Shown: positions 8,603 to 17,228, numbered from the stretch's first letter. The stretch: 39,064 nt of DNA from Alkalibacillus haloalkaliphilus C5 (GCF_000269905.1 NZ_AKIF01000005.1:1-39064); one strand, 5' to 3'. Notes: generated from the letters alone by a model not told the origin. Made by a program: numbers and translations.

Positions 8603-8632
8603 GAGACAGCTTTGTGGAAAAACATGTATAAT
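8603..8632 (+). promoter_or_regulatory. Probable sigma-A promoter of the LRR-TraB lipoprotein gene
   Basis: GAGACA (8603-8608) and a perfect TATAAT (8627-8632) are separated by 18 bases, ending about 20 bases before the start codon. Confidence 0.55.
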
Positions 8633-8653
8633 TAAGAAGAGGAGGAGATAATT

Positions 8654-9886
8654 ATGAAAATGATAAAAGTATACATATTGATCATTCTTTTTGTATTATT
8701 AGGTGCATGTTCAGATGATACGGTTACTTTTAATGATGAAAATCTAGAAAATGCGGTATTAGATGAGTTAAGGATTAATGAGGAACTTACGGAAAGAGGT
8801 GTTGAAACGGTTACTGACCTTGATTTGTCAGGTGAAAATATCGACTCTTTATCTGGAATTGAAGCACTCTATAACCTTGAAGTGTTAGATGTATCTAACA
8901 ATAATATTGAAGATGTATCTGTTTTGTTAGAACTTAATTCCTTAGAAGAAGTGACAATTGCGGCGAACCCTGTAATAGATGACAGTGAGCAAAGCGAGTT
9001 GTTAGGTGAACTTTCTGAACAAGGGATTACTGTTATAGAAACACAGCAATTGGGTGATCCTGATGGCCCAGGTGGTTTCTTATGGCAAGTTGAGAATGAA
9101 GAAACGACTGTTTATTTATTAGGTACAATTCATGCAGGTACGAGAGACTTTTATCCATTACATGAATCAATTGAAACTGCCTATTATGAGGCAGATGTTG
9201 TTGTGCCTGAAATTAATCTAAATGATTTAAATATGTATGATATGCAGCAAACACAACAAGAACTAGGGATGTATGAAGAAGGAACGACAATAGAAGACCA
9301 TGTCTCTAGTGAGGTATATGAACAGCTAGATGAAATTATTAGTGACTTAGGTATGGATATAGAAATGGTTGAAAGCTATAAGCCATGGTTACTATCTTCA
9401 TTAATTCAAAGCTTGCGACTTCAACAGTTAGGCTATCTTCATGGTGTTGATGAGTACTTTTTAAATCAAGCAGTGATTGACGGAAAAGAAGTTGAAGCTT
9501 TAGAAACGTTTGAATCCCAGTTTGAAGTACTTGCTAGTCCTTCAGAAGAATACCAGATGGCAATGTTAGAGGATTCTTTAGTTAGTTTAGATCAATTTGA
9601 TGAAGAAATGACTAACATGTTTGAACTTTATAAAGCAGGCGACCCGGACGACTTAGTTGAGTACTTATTTGATGAAGATGCTACTGTTACAGAAGAAGAA
9701 GAGGCATATATGGAAGAGTTAAATGATAATCGAAACTATAATATGGCAGAACAAATTGATGAGTATTTAACAACAAATGATGGTATGACGTATTTTGTCA
9801 TTGTTGGAGCTGCACATTTAACCATCGAGCCTCACATCGTTTCTATTTTAGAAGAAGAAGGGTACACAGTTGAACACATCCACTAA
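8654..9886 (+). CDS. Lipoprotein with leucine-rich repeats fused to a TraB/GumN domain
   Basis: A 410-residue exported protein. The N-terminus is a lipoprotein signal with lipobox LLGAC (Cys19), so the mature protein should be anchored outside the membrane. Residues about 30-125 contain internalin-like leucine-rich repeats (LEVLDVSNNNIEDVSVLLEL). A glycine-rich hinge (GDPDGPGG) leads to a TraB/GumN domain of about 270 residues. Its paired motifs are GTIHAG (about residue 157) and VGAAH (about residue 384), the two G-x-x-H sites typical of this superfamily, which includes the Tiki metalloproteases. The protein is very acidic. The ATG follows AGGAGGAG. Function is not established: a surface hydrolase with a protein-binding module is possible. 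Confidence 0.82.
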   Translation: MKMIKVYILIILFVLLGACSDDTVTFNDENLENAVLDELRINEELTERGVETVTDLDLSGENIDSLSGIEALYNLEVLDVSNNNIEDVSVLLELNSLEEVTIAANPVIDDSEQSELLGELSEQGITVIETQQLGDPDGPGGFLWQVENEETTVYLLGTIHAGTRDFYPLHESIETAYYEADVVVPEINLNDLNMYDMQQTQQELGMYEEGTTIEDHVSSEVYEQLDEIISDLGMDIEMVESYKPWLLSSLIQSLRLQQLGYLHGVDEYFLNQAVIDGKEVEALETFESQFEVLASPSEEYQMAMLEDSLVSLDQFDEEMTNMFELYKAGDPDDLVEYLFDEDATVTEEEEAYMEELNDNRNYNMAEQIDEYLTTNDGMTYFVIVGAAHLTIEPHIVSILEEEGYTVEHIH

Positions 9887-9914
9887 TTATCTTCCTAACA
9901 TTTAAAAGCTTAAA

Positions 9915-9928
9915 AAATTTGGTATAAT
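9915..9928 (+). promoter_or_regulatory. Extended -10 promoter of pgi
   Basis: TTTGGTATAAT includes a perfect TATAAT (9923-9928) with an upstream TGG (TGN extension). No strong -35 box is visible. It lies about 35 bases before the pgi start codon. Confidence 0.55.
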
Positions 9929-9961
9929 ACGAAGAAGATATTCAACGAGAAAAGGGGACGG

Positions 9962-11250
9962 ATGATGATTAACGTAACTTACTCAGGACAGAAACAAGAT
10001 GTATTAAACCAAATTCAAGTTTCTCGTCTACATTCTATTCATGAAGATTTATATAAAAAGCAAGGTGCAGGAAGTGAGTTCTTAGGTTGGCTAGATTGGC
10101 CAAGTGGACTTTCAGATGAGTTCTTGAACAATATAAAAAGTACTGCAGAACAAATTCAAAAACAAGCTGATGTACTAATCGTTATTGGTATTGGCGGTTC
10201 TTACTTAGGAGCTAAGGCTGTCATTGAAGCGTTAAAGCCACATTTCGAAAAGAACCCTAATTTTGAAGTGTTATTTGCTGGTCACCATGTTAGTGGGGCT
10301 TATTTAAAACAGTTAATGGACTACATAGATGACCGAGAAGTGGCTCTAAATGTTATTTCTAAGTCAGGAACAACGACAGAACCAGCGATTGCTTTTCGCT
10401 TCTTACAGAATTATATGGAAGACCGTTATGGAGAGGAAGCTTCAGATCGAATTTACGTAACGACAGACGAGAATAAAGGAGCTCTCTTAAATCTTGCTAA
10501 AGAAAAGGGTTATCAACGTTTTGTTGTGCCTGATGATGTAGGTGGACGTTATTCTGTATTTACAGCGGTAGGGTTATTACCAATTGCTGCAGCAGGCTAT
10601 AATATTGATGAACTTATTCGTGGTGCTAAACAAGCTGAGGAAGAATTATCAATATTTGACCCAGAAAATAATCCAGCTATTCAGTATGCAGCTATTCGTC
10701 ATAACCTATATGAACAAGGGTTTACAAATGAAGTGCTAGCAACATTTGAGCCGAAGTTGAGCTACGTACAAGAGTGGTGGAAGCAACTTTATGGTGAGAG
10801 TGAAGGTAAAGAACATAAAGGTATCTTCCAGTGTCGGTCACTTATACGACAGATCTTCATTCTTTAGGGCAATATATTCAAGACGGAAAAAGGGACTTGC
10901 TAGAGTCGTTTTTAATTGTTGAAGAAGTAGATGAGGACTTAGAACTGTTTGAAGCGGAGCAAAATGCCGATGAGCTTAACTATTTAGCTGGCACGTCATT
11001 AAACGACTTCAACTTAGTTGCTTATGAAGGAACATCAAAGGCTCACTTATCAGGTGGCGTTCCACAAATCGGAATTCACTTGCCAAAGGTTGATGAGTAT
11101 CATATTGGCTATTTATTATATTTCTACATGTTAGCATGTGCTTATAGTGCATATTTACTTGATATTAACCCATTCAACCAACCGGGTGTTGAAGAGTATA
11201 AGACTAATATCTTTAAACTTCTAAAAAAGCCAGGCTACGAAACAGAGTAA
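9962..11250 (+). CDS. pgi: Glucose-6-phosphate isomerase, interrupted by a one-base frameshift
   Basis: Pgi interconverts glucose 6-phosphate and fructose 6-phosphate in glycolysis. The first part (to 10867) carries VIGIGGSYLGAKA (about residue 77), the sugar-phosphate loop VISKSGTTTEPA, VVPDDVGGRYSVFTAVGLLP and EWWKQLYGESEGKEHKGIF. The frame then goes wrong. The expected continuation, YTTDLHSLGQYIQDGKRDL to the C-terminus, is in another frame from about 10831. One missing C (CC at 10828-10829, expected CCC) restores HKGIFPVSVTYTTDLH and gives about 429 residues, slightly shorter than Bacillus Pgi. The start is ATG 9962 or 9965, after AAAGGGG. A terminator follows. The loss of an intact pgi would be costly, so a sequence error is likely. 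Confidence 0.92.
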
Positions 11251-11266
11251 AATATTTATAAAGTCT

Positions 11267-11304
11267 AAAAGGTGACCTCGAAGCTAATTCAGGTCACCTT
11301 TTTT
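11267..11304 (+). terminator. Rho-independent terminator of pgi
   Basis: AAAAGGTGACCT (11267-11278) pairs with AGGTCACCTTTT (11291-11302) around a 12-base loop, followed by more T residues. It lies just after the pgi stop codon and merges into repeat copy 2. Confidence 0.85.
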
Positions 11305-11326
11305 AGTAAGGAATTGTACAGATACC
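11297..11326. repeat. Short intergenic repeat, copy 2
   Basis: CCTTTTTTAGTAAG, then GAATTGTACAG and ATACC, match 6732-6760 except for two substitutions and one extra T. The left end overlaps the T tail of the pgi terminator. Confidence 0.6.
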
Positions 11327-11328
11327 AT

Positions 11329-11370
11329 AAAAAAACCCAGCAAGAGTCATTTGTTATATCTCTAGCTGGG
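11329..11370 (-). terminator. Rho-independent terminator of the alpha-glucoside cluster
   Basis: On the minus strand, CCCAGC-TAGAG pairs with CTCT-T-GCTGGG around a roughly 13-base loop, followed by seven U residues. It ends the operon after the last gene (stop at 11390). Confidence 0.82.
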
Positions 11371-11389
11371 GTGTAATTCATTTATGGTT

Positions 11390-13006
11390 TTACTTAACTT
11401 GATAAACCCTTGCTTCGTAAGGTTTTAGCACAGTTTCGTCAACTTCTGAGTAGTTGTTTAATAATAAGTGACCTAATTCGTATTGGGATAAATCAATAGG
11501 AGTTCGGTCTTCGCTTAAGTTAGTCAATACAAGAACTTGGTCTTCGTTCAACGTTCTAGTGTATGCAAAGACAGTTGGTGAACTTTCAAAAACGAGGTCA
11601 TACTTACCATATGTGAACGTCTCATTAGATTTTTTAAGTTGAATCATGTGTTTGTAAAATGACAGAACAGAATTAGGGTCATTTAACTGTGATTCAACAT
11701 TAATTGTTTTATAGTTAGGGTTTGTTTTAAGCCAAGGTGTGCCAGTAGTAAAGCCGGCATTCGGTTCAGCTGACCATTGCATCGGTGTTCTAGAGTGATC
11801 GCGGCTTGTTACGTTTAATGTGTCGATAATTGCTTGAGCACTTTCACCTTGTTCGCTTTGTTGTTTATAAAAGTTATGGTCTTTAATGTCATTGAAATCA
11901 TTAATCGAAGAAAACTCAGCATTTTTCATACCAATTTCTTGACCTTGATAAATGAAAGGGGTTCCTTTCATGAAGAAGTACATAACGCCTAAAGCTGTTG
12001 CGCACTCGTACCAATAATCTTCGTCATTCCCCCATGTTGTCGTGGCTCTTGGAATGTCATGGTTTTCGATAAATAAGGCGTTCCAACCGTCTTCATCTAA
12101 TGCGTGTTGCCATTTCGTTAGTACTTCTTTCAGTTTTGGGACATCGACACCTGCATCTGAATTACGATCCCACAAATCAAGGTGTTCAAATTGGAAGATC
12201 ATGCTGAATTTACCTTCATCTTTTCCTACCCATTTATAAATATCGTCTGTGCTAACACCATTTGCTTCTCCGACAGTCATAATATCATAATTTGAAAACG
12301 TCTTATCATATAACTCTTCTAAGTAGTTGTGAATACCGTCAACATTCATCATGTGTTCCCACGGTGGTTCAGCGGAGCTTTGTCCATTTGGCAGCCCCTT
12401 TGTTTTTTTAATATGGCTAATAGCATCAACTCTAAAACCATCAATGCCTTTATCTAACCACCAATTAATCATGTCGTAAATAGATTGTCTCATGTCTTTG
12501 TTTTCCCAATTTAAATCGGGTTGTTTGACTGAGAATATGTGTAAGTAGTATTGGTCGCTATGTTTGTCATACTGCCATGCCGGGCCACCAAAGATACTTT
12601 GCCAATTGTTTGGTTGGTCAGCCCAAATGTACCAATCACGCTTAGGGTGATCTTTTGATGAGCGCGACTCGATAAACCAAGGGTGTTCATCACTCGTATG
12701 ATTGACGACTAAGTCTATAATCAGTTTCATATCACGCTTGTGTGCTTCTTCTAATAACCGATCAAAGTCATCCATCGTTCCAAACTCTTCTAACACAGCT
12801 TGATAATCACTAATATCGTAACCGTTATCTGCATTAGGTGATTTGTAAAAGGGACAGACCCAAATGACATCAATACCTAAGTCTTTTAAGTAGTCGAGTT
12901 TTTCAATGATTCCTGGTATATCACCTATTCCGTCACCATTTGAATCATAGAAGCTTCGTAAATATATTTGATAGGCTACAGCCTCTTTCCACCAAATTCT
13001 TTCCAT
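11390..13006 (-). CDS. GH13 alpha-glucosidase, probably alpha-1,4-active
   Basis: A 538-residue cytoplasmic glycoside hydrolase family 13 enzyme that removes glucose from alpha-glucosides. Seen are YQIYLRSFYDSNGDGIGDI at the N-terminus, DLVVNHTSDEHPWF (region I), GFRVDAISH with nucleophile Asp194 (region II), VGEANG with the acid/base Glu (region III) and ENHDIPR (region IV). The calcium-like NGDG loop is typical of oligo-1,6-glucosidase relatives. Ala after the nucleophile (VDAI) is known from alpha-1,4-specific enzymes, in contrast to Val (MDVI) in the paralogue at 18117-19712. The start is ATG 13006 after AGAAGGGG; the frame is open further upstream to 13045 within the lacI-type gene. It is the last gene of the operon, 13 bases after the regulator gene. 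Confidence 0.9.
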   Translation of the reverse strand: MERIWWKEAVAYQIYLRSFYDSNGDGIGDIPGIIEKLDYLKDLGIDVIWVCPFYKSPNADNGYDISDYQAVLEEFGTMDDFDRLLEEAHKRDMKLIIDLVVNHTSDEHPWFIESRSSKDHPKRDWYIWADQPNNWQSIFGGPAWQYDKHSDQYYLHIFSVKQPDLNWENKDMRQSIYDMINWWLDKGIDGFRVDAISHIKKTKGLPNGQSSAEPPWEHMMNVDGIHNYLEELYDKTFSNYDIMTVGEANGVSTDDIYKWVGKDEGKFSMIFQFEHLDLWDRNSDAGVDVPKLKEVLTKWQHALDEDGWNALFIENHDIPRATTTWGNDEDYWYECATALGVMYFFMKGTPFIYQGQEIGMKNAEFSSINDFNDIKDHNFYKQQSEQGESAQAIIDTLNVTSRDHSRTPMQWSAEPNAGFTTGTPWLKTNPNYKTINVESQLNDPNSVLSFYKHMIQLKKSNETFTYGKYDLVFESSPTVFAYTRTLNEDQVLVLTNLSEDRTPIDLSQYELGHLLLNNYSEVDETVLKPYEARVYQVK

Positions 13007-13019
13007 AATCATACCCCTT

Positions 13020-14042
13020 CTAGTTGTTCCGTCTACAAGAGCCACGTTTAATCAGTGTAGAAGAAACGATTTTGTGTGTGTCTTGTATGTTTGGTTGATT
13101 AATTTTATCTATTAACAGAGAGCTAGCTTGAAAACCAAGGTCATAAATAGAAATATCTACAGATGTCAAAGGTGGTCTTAAGTGTTCAGAAATTTTATGG
13201 TTATTAAAGCTAACGATCGACACATCTTTTGGTACAGTAATTTTCAACTCTTCTAAATACCTAATTAACTCATATGCTACTAAATCGTCATGAGTCACAA
13301 TGGCCGTAGGTGGTTCAGATCTGTTCATTAATTGGATCACCGAATCTTGATCAATACTAGCTGTCATTTCTTGGTGAAAGATTAAATCCTCTCGATACTG
13401 GATACCAGCTTTTTTCAAAGCTTGTTTATAACCAGTTAAACGGTCTTGTGACACGACAAAGTCTAAACTACCACCTACGAAGGCGATCTTCTCATGACCT
13501 AACTCAACTAAATGTTGAACAGCTTCTTTTGAGTTCTCAATATTGTTATTGTCGACGTAAGTGAACTGGTTTGGGTTTACACTAGGTCTACCGACAATTG
13601 TAAATGGAAATGAAGAGTTTGCTAAGTAATCTATCGTTTGATCATTCTCTTTTGAATATAGCAAGATGATCCCATCGACTCGTTTTCCTTGAACCATTGA
13701 CACGACTTCATTGTACACTTCCTCTTCTGTAGCACCAGTCGTTAAATATAACCCGTACTGGTTCGCATGCGCTGTAGCAGAAACGCCTCTTAACACTTCT
13801 GGGAAGAAAGGGTTTTGAAATGATAATGCGGCGGAATTTGCCATGACAATACCAATTGTATTCGTTTTATTTGCCACTAGATTACGCGCTTGGAAATTAG
13901 GATAATACCCTAACTCTTCCATAACTTCACGAACACGATTCTTAGTTTCCTCGGTAATACGAGGGTTGTTAGCAATGACGCGTGAAACAGTTGAAGGAGA
14001 AACATTAGCTTTTTTGGCAACATCTTTTATTGTAACGCTCAT
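13020..14042 (-). CDS. LacI-family transcriptional repressor (MalR-like)
   Basis: A 340-residue repressor. The N-terminal helix-turn-helix and hinge are clear (TIKDVAKKANVSPSTVSRVI, residues 3-22, then YYPNFQARNL). The rest is the periplasmic-binding-protein-like effector domain (NTIGIVMANS, GRPSVNPNQF, STLIKRGSC at the end). The gene lies between the permeases and an alpha-glucosidase gene, so it probably controls this cluster with maltose or a related sugar as inducer. Three LacI/CcpA-type operators occur at 17127-17216, upstream of the binding-protein gene. Start ATG with GAGGAGTG 6 bases upstream; the gap to the upstream permease gene is 14 bases. Confidence 0.9.
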   Translation of the reverse strand: MSVTIKDVAKKANVSPSTVSRVIANNPRITEETKNRVREVMEELGYYPNFQARNLVANKTNTIGIVMANSAALSFQNPFFPEVLRGVSATAHANQYGLYLTTGATEEEVYNEVVSMVQGKRVDGIILLYSKENDQTIDYLANSSFPFTIVGRPSVNPNQFTYVDNNNIENSKEAVQHLVELGHEKIAFVGGSLDFVVSQDRLTGYKQALKKAGIQYREDLIFHQEMTASIDQDSVIQLMNRSEPPTAIVTHDDLVAYELIRYLEELKITVPKDVSIVSFNNHKISEHLRPPLTSVDISIYDLGFQASSLLIDKINQPNIQDTHKIVSSTLIKRGSCRRNN

Positions 14043-14056
14043 AGAAACACTCCTCT

Positions 14057-14869
14057 TTATTTAACAGCCCCATCAGTAACACCTTTAATGATCGCCCTTT
14101 GAGCAAAGAAGTAACCAATAATAACTGGTAGAATTGCTAAAGTAAGACCTGCCATCGCAAGGTGCCATTGTGTAGTGTATTGGCCAAAGAAGTAAAACAT
14201 TCTTAACGGAATCGTCTCACTACCAGGGCTATTAATAACTAAGGATGGTAGTAAGTAATCGTTCCAAATCCAAATAGTATTGAGAATTCCGACAGTGACA
14301 GTAATAGGTTTCAACATAGGGAAGATAATGTACCAAAATATTTGAAACTTATTTGCCCCATCAATTCTCGCTGCTTCATCTAAGGTTTCTGGAATATTAT
14401 TCATCGCCCCGTGATATAGGAAAATGGATAAGCTAGAACCAAAGCCTAAATACATGAAAATTAACCCGCCACGGTTTAATAAATCAATTTCGCCGAAAAG
14501 GGAAACTAATGGAATCATAACAGATTGAAACGGGATCAGCATCGCAGATATAAATATGAACAAAATGACTGTACTCACTTTGCTTTTAGTTCGTGCTAAA
14601 GCATAAGCTGCCATGGCTGAGAAAAAGATTATAATTACAATACTAAACCCAGTTACTAAAACGGAGTTAAATAAAGTTTGTAAGAAATTCATTTCTTGAA
14701 ATGCTTCAATATAGTTACTGAATTCAAGGGAGGAAGGCAAATTTAGTGTTCCTTCAAACAATTCACGCTGTGTTTTAAATGAGTTAACGAACATTAAGTA
14801 AAAAGGTGCAATCCATATTAGTCCTAGTAAAACTCCAAGAAGTTCTAGGCGCCACTTTTTCCACTTCAT
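14057..14869 (-). CDS. Sugar ABC transporter permease, MalG type
   Basis: A 270-residue inner-membrane permease with about six membrane segments. The cytoplasmic EAA loop that docks the ATPase is visible as ETLDEAARIDGANKFQIFWY, with IIFPML following. The N-terminus starts with a helix and PFYLMFVNSFKTQRELFEG, typical of the MalG (CUT1) subunit. Its ATG overlaps the stop codon of the preceding permease by one base (TAATG), so translation is coupled. It would pair with the MalF-type subunit and the binding protein to import alpha-glucosides. Confidence 0.9.
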   Translation of the reverse strand: MKWKKWRLELLGVLLGLIWIAPFYLMFVNSFKTQRELFEGTLNLPSSLEFSNYIEAFQEMNFLQTLFNSVLVTGFSIVIIIFFSAMAAYALARTKSKVSTVILFIFISAMLIPFQSVMIPLVSLFGEIDLLNRGGLIFMYLGFGSSLSIFLYHGAMNNIPETLDEAARIDGANKFQIFWYIIFPMLKPITVTVGILNTIWIWNDYLLPSLVINSPGSETIPLRMFYFFGQYTTQWHLAMAGLTLAILPVIIGYFFAQRAIIKGVTDGAVK

Positions 14870-15729
14870 TACATCTGCACCTCCCGTTTCTTATTAAAGT
14901 AAACTTGAACTAGTGTGATAGCTGCCACTACGATAAAGAAAATAACAGCTTTAGATTGAGCGTATGCGAATGAGTTTTGAACGAATGCCGTATTGTAGAT
15001 TTCCATCGCTAACATTTCAGTCGAATTGTATGGTCCACCATCTGTTAAAGCTAAGTTTTGATCGTAAAGTTTAAACGTATTAGATAATGTCAAAAACATA
15101 CTTACGGTGAATGCTGGTGCTACAAGAGGGAATACAATATGGCGGAATCTTTGCCACGCTGATGCACCATCTATGTGAGCAGCTTCAATTAATTCTTTTG
15201 AAACCCCTTGTAAATAAGCGATATAAATTACCATAATATAACCCGACATTTGCCAGCTCATTAATATGACTAATCCCCAAAAACCAGTAGTTGTCGTAGA
15301 AAGCCAACCTTGCATGGCTTCAATTCCAAACGCCTGGCCAATATTAGCGAACACGCGAATGAAAATGAACTGCCAAATAAAACCTAATATTAAACCACCA
15401 ATTAAGTTAGGCATAAAAAAGACAGTTCTTAAAAGGTTGTTAGTCTTAATTTTGGATGTAACAATTAAAGCTAATGATAAACCAATTACATTAATCAAAA
15501 TGACACTAGCTATTGAGAACTTAATTGTAAACCAAAGAGAATCTATAAAACGTTGGTCTTGTAGGGCGTTAATATAGTTTTCGAATCCGACAAAATCACC
15601 TGTCGTAATGCCGTTCCACTCAGTAAATGAATAATATGTACCGACACCGAGCGGTATAATAACAACTGTCGTCAGTGCAAATAGTACAGGTGTTAGAAAT
15701 AACCAATATGATAAATCTCTCGTGCGCAC
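14869..15729 (-). CDS. Sugar ABC transporter permease, MalF type
   Basis: An integral membrane subunit of 286 residues from the chosen start, with about six membrane segments. The EAA loop is ELIEAAHIDGASAWQRFRHI, followed by VFPLVAP. The start is taken at GTG 15729, because GAGGGAGAG stands 6 bases upstream. The frame is open to an ATG at 15774, but that ATG lies within the strong hairpin at 15760-15791. The gene overlaps the MalG-type gene by one base. Substrate by context: an alpha-glucoside such as maltose, isomaltose or related oligosaccharides. Confidence 0.88.
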   Translation of the reverse strand: MRTRDLSYWLFLTPVLFALTTVVIIPLGVGTYYSFTEWNGITTGDFVGFENYINALQDQRFIDSLWFTIKFSIASVILINVIGLSLALIVTSKIKTNNLLRTVFFMPNLIGGLILGFIWQFIFIRVFANIGQAFGIEAMQGWLSTTTTGFWGLVILMSWQMSGYIMVIYIAYLQGVSKELIEAAHIDGASAWQRFRHIVFPLVAPAFTVSMFLTLSNTFKLYDQNLALTDGGPYNSTEMLAMEIYNTAFVQNSFAYAQSKAVIFFIVVAAITLVQVYFNKKREVQM

Positions 15730-15759
15730 AATGATCTCTCCCTCTTTTAGCTTGAAAAT

Positions 15760-15791
15760 GAAACAAAGTAGCAAAGCTGCTACTTTGTTTC
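15760..15791 (-). promoter_or_regulatory. Stable hairpin between binding-protein and permease genes
   Basis: GAAACAAAGTAGCA (15760-15773) and its exact complement (15778-15791) form a perfect 14-bp stem with a four-base loop. There is no long U tail on the minus strand, so a partial terminator or mRNA 3'-end stabiliser is more likely than full termination. Such hairpins often make binding protein more abundant than permeases. Confidence 0.65.
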
Positions 15792-15810
15792 ACTTCTAGC
15801 TTTTCACAGA

Positions 15811-17097
15811 TTATTCTCTAGAGGACTCCCAAGCTTCTTGTGTCTCTGAAATAATTTCGTCCCAGGTAGCTTCTTCACTTAAGTATTTCTGAATTAAAGC
15901 TCCTAATTGATCTTCACCCCAGCCAGTTGGGTAACCCATAAATACCCAGCCAATTGTTTGATCATTTTCTGAGTACTCATAAATTGTTTGAGATAATGGG
16001 TCATTAATGTCTTCAGCATCATACCCGTCGTATGCAGGAATAAAGTTAAAGTCATTTACAACAGCTTCTTTACCTAAGTCAGAAGTGTATAACCAATCTA
16101 AGAAATCTTTAGAAGCTTCAACAACGTCTTCATCTAAGTTCTCGTTAACTGCCCAATACATCGGAACCCCTACTGGTAGTAATCCTTCTTCGTAACCTTC
16201 AACTGGAATAGGCATTATGTCGATACTATCAATAGCAAACTCTTCGTCAATGCCAGCAATTGAAGGGTATACCCAGTTACCTTGTTGAATAATAGCAACA
16301 CGTTGTAATGAGAATAGTTCTTCAACTTGTTGTGAATAGTCTAAACTTACAGTTGGTTGTGCTGAGTATTCGTTTTGTAAATCAACAATTGATTTAAATG
16401 CTTCACCGTATTCGAATTCTACCCCGTCAGCATCATAAGCATCAGTTACATTGTGGTTGAATTCAGGTGCTAAAAATGTGTTAGATAAATGAAGTCCCGT
16501 AACCCATGCTTCTGCACCTGGAAAAGCAAATACAGCATCTAAGCCTAACTCTTCTTTTTGAGAATCAAGTGCTTCAACAGCACCTTCTAAATCATCAAGG
16601 CTTTGGATAGAATCTACATCAATGCCAGCCTCTTCAAAGATTCTTGTATTATAAATAAACCCATAACCTTCTTGGTTGTAAGGTAGGCCATAAATGCCAT
16701 CATTAACAGTTACACCATCTAAAGATCCAGGAAGTGCAGCATTAGCAGAATCTGTTTCAGATAGGTCTGCTAAGTAATCTGACCAGTCTTCAACATCCTG
16801 TGGTCCTCCAACGTTGAAAATTGATGGCTCATTACCTGAGTTGAAACGTGAACGTAAAGCCGAACCATAATCTTCACCGCCACCAACAGTCGTAATATTA
16901 ATACTCACATCTGGATTCTCTTCTTCGTAAGTATCAGCAAGCTGTTCGAATTCTTCTCTGAATTCTACTTTAAACTGAAATACGTCTACTTCTACTTGAT
17001 TGTCACTTGAACCGTCATCACTGCCACAACCAGCAAGCAAACCTCCCGTTAACATAATTGAACCTAACAAACCGGTACTCCACTTTTTTAAATTCAT
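15811..17097 (-). CDS. Extracellular sugar-binding lipoprotein of an ABC transporter (CUT1 family)
   Basis: A 428-residue family-1 solute-binding lipoprotein. The signal peptide ends in lipobox LLAGC (Cys24). Downstream are VDVFQFKVEFREEFEQLADT, typical of the N-terminal lobe, and a C-terminal AWESS tail. The protein has many more acidic than basic residues, as expected for proteins exported by halophiles. It is the first gene of the transport unit: it has its own upstream operators and RBS (AGGGGG, 8-9 bases before ATG). No ABC ATPase gene follows in the cluster, so a shared MsmK/MalK-type ATPase elsewhere is inferred. Ligand by context: alpha-glucosides. Confidence 0.9.
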   Translation of the reverse strand: MNLKKWSTGLLGSIMLTGGLLAGCGSDDGSSDNQVEVDVFQFKVEFREEFEQLADTYEEENPDVSINITTVGGGEDYGSALRSRFNSGNEPSIFNVGGPQDVEDWSDYLADLSETDSANAALPGSLDGVTVNDGIYGLPYNQEGYGFIYNTRIFEEAGIDVDSIQSLDDLEGAVEALDSQKEELGLDAVFAFPGAEAWVTGLHLSNTFLAPEFNHNVTDAYDADGVEFEYGEAFKSIVDLQNEYSAQPTVSLDYSQQVEELFSLQRVAIIQQGNWVYPSIAGIDEEFAIDSIDIMPIPVEGYEEGLLPVGVPMYWAVNENLDEDVVEASKDFLDWLYTSDLGKEAVVNDFNFIPAYDGYDAEDINDPLSQTIYEYSENDQTIGWVFMGYPTGWGEDQLGALIQKYLSEEATWDEIISETQEAWESSRE

Positions 17098-17126
17098 TGA
17101 AATAAATCCCCCTAAAGTTAAGTTTG

Positions 17127-17140
17127 TGAAAACGTTTGCA
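17127..17140. promoter_or_regulatory. LacI/CcpA-type operator 1
   Basis: TGAAAACGTTTGCA matches the cre consensus WTGNAARCGNWWNCA and is a near-palindrome around CG. It lies about 30 bases before the binding-protein start codon. Either the local LacI-type repressor or CcpA could bind. Confidence 0.7.
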
Positions 17141-17161
17141 CAAAACCGTAAAAAAATAGCG

Positions 17162-17175
17162 CGTAAACGCTTTCA
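17162..17175. promoter_or_regulatory. LacI/CcpA-type operator 2
   Basis: On the minus strand TGAAAGCGTTTACG differs from the cre consensus only at the last base. It is the middle of three such sites. Confidence 0.6.
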
Positions 17176-17202
17176 TGTTTGTTAAGTGAAATGTTATCAT
17201 AA

Positions 17203-17216
17203 TGAAAACGTTTGCG
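17203..17216. promoter_or_regulatory. LacI/CcpA-type operator 3
   Basis: TGAAAACGTTTGCG repeats operator 1 almost exactly. On the minus strand it overlaps a candidate promoter region (TTGCGC near 17219 and TATGATAAC near 17200), so binding could block RNA polymerase. Confidence 0.65.
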
Positions 17217-17228
17217 CAACAAATTTTT

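Larger units (their letters stand above)
8339..8653. other. Divergent control region between cshA and the LRR-TraB lipoprotein gene
   Basis: This 315-base gap contains no gene. It holds the cshA sigma-A promoter (8560-8588, minus), the cshA leader with two hairpins and a U-tailed terminator-like structure, and a plus-strand promoter (8603-8632) for the lipoprotein gene. The two -35 boxes are back to back, about 14 bases apart. Confidence 0.7.

Noticed and set aside
10821-10835. Programmed ribosomal frameshifting in pgi (and likewise in the other three split genes)
   Set aside because: None of the four sites has a slippery heptamer that would allow tRNA re-pairing in the required frame, and none has an obvious downstream stimulatory structure.
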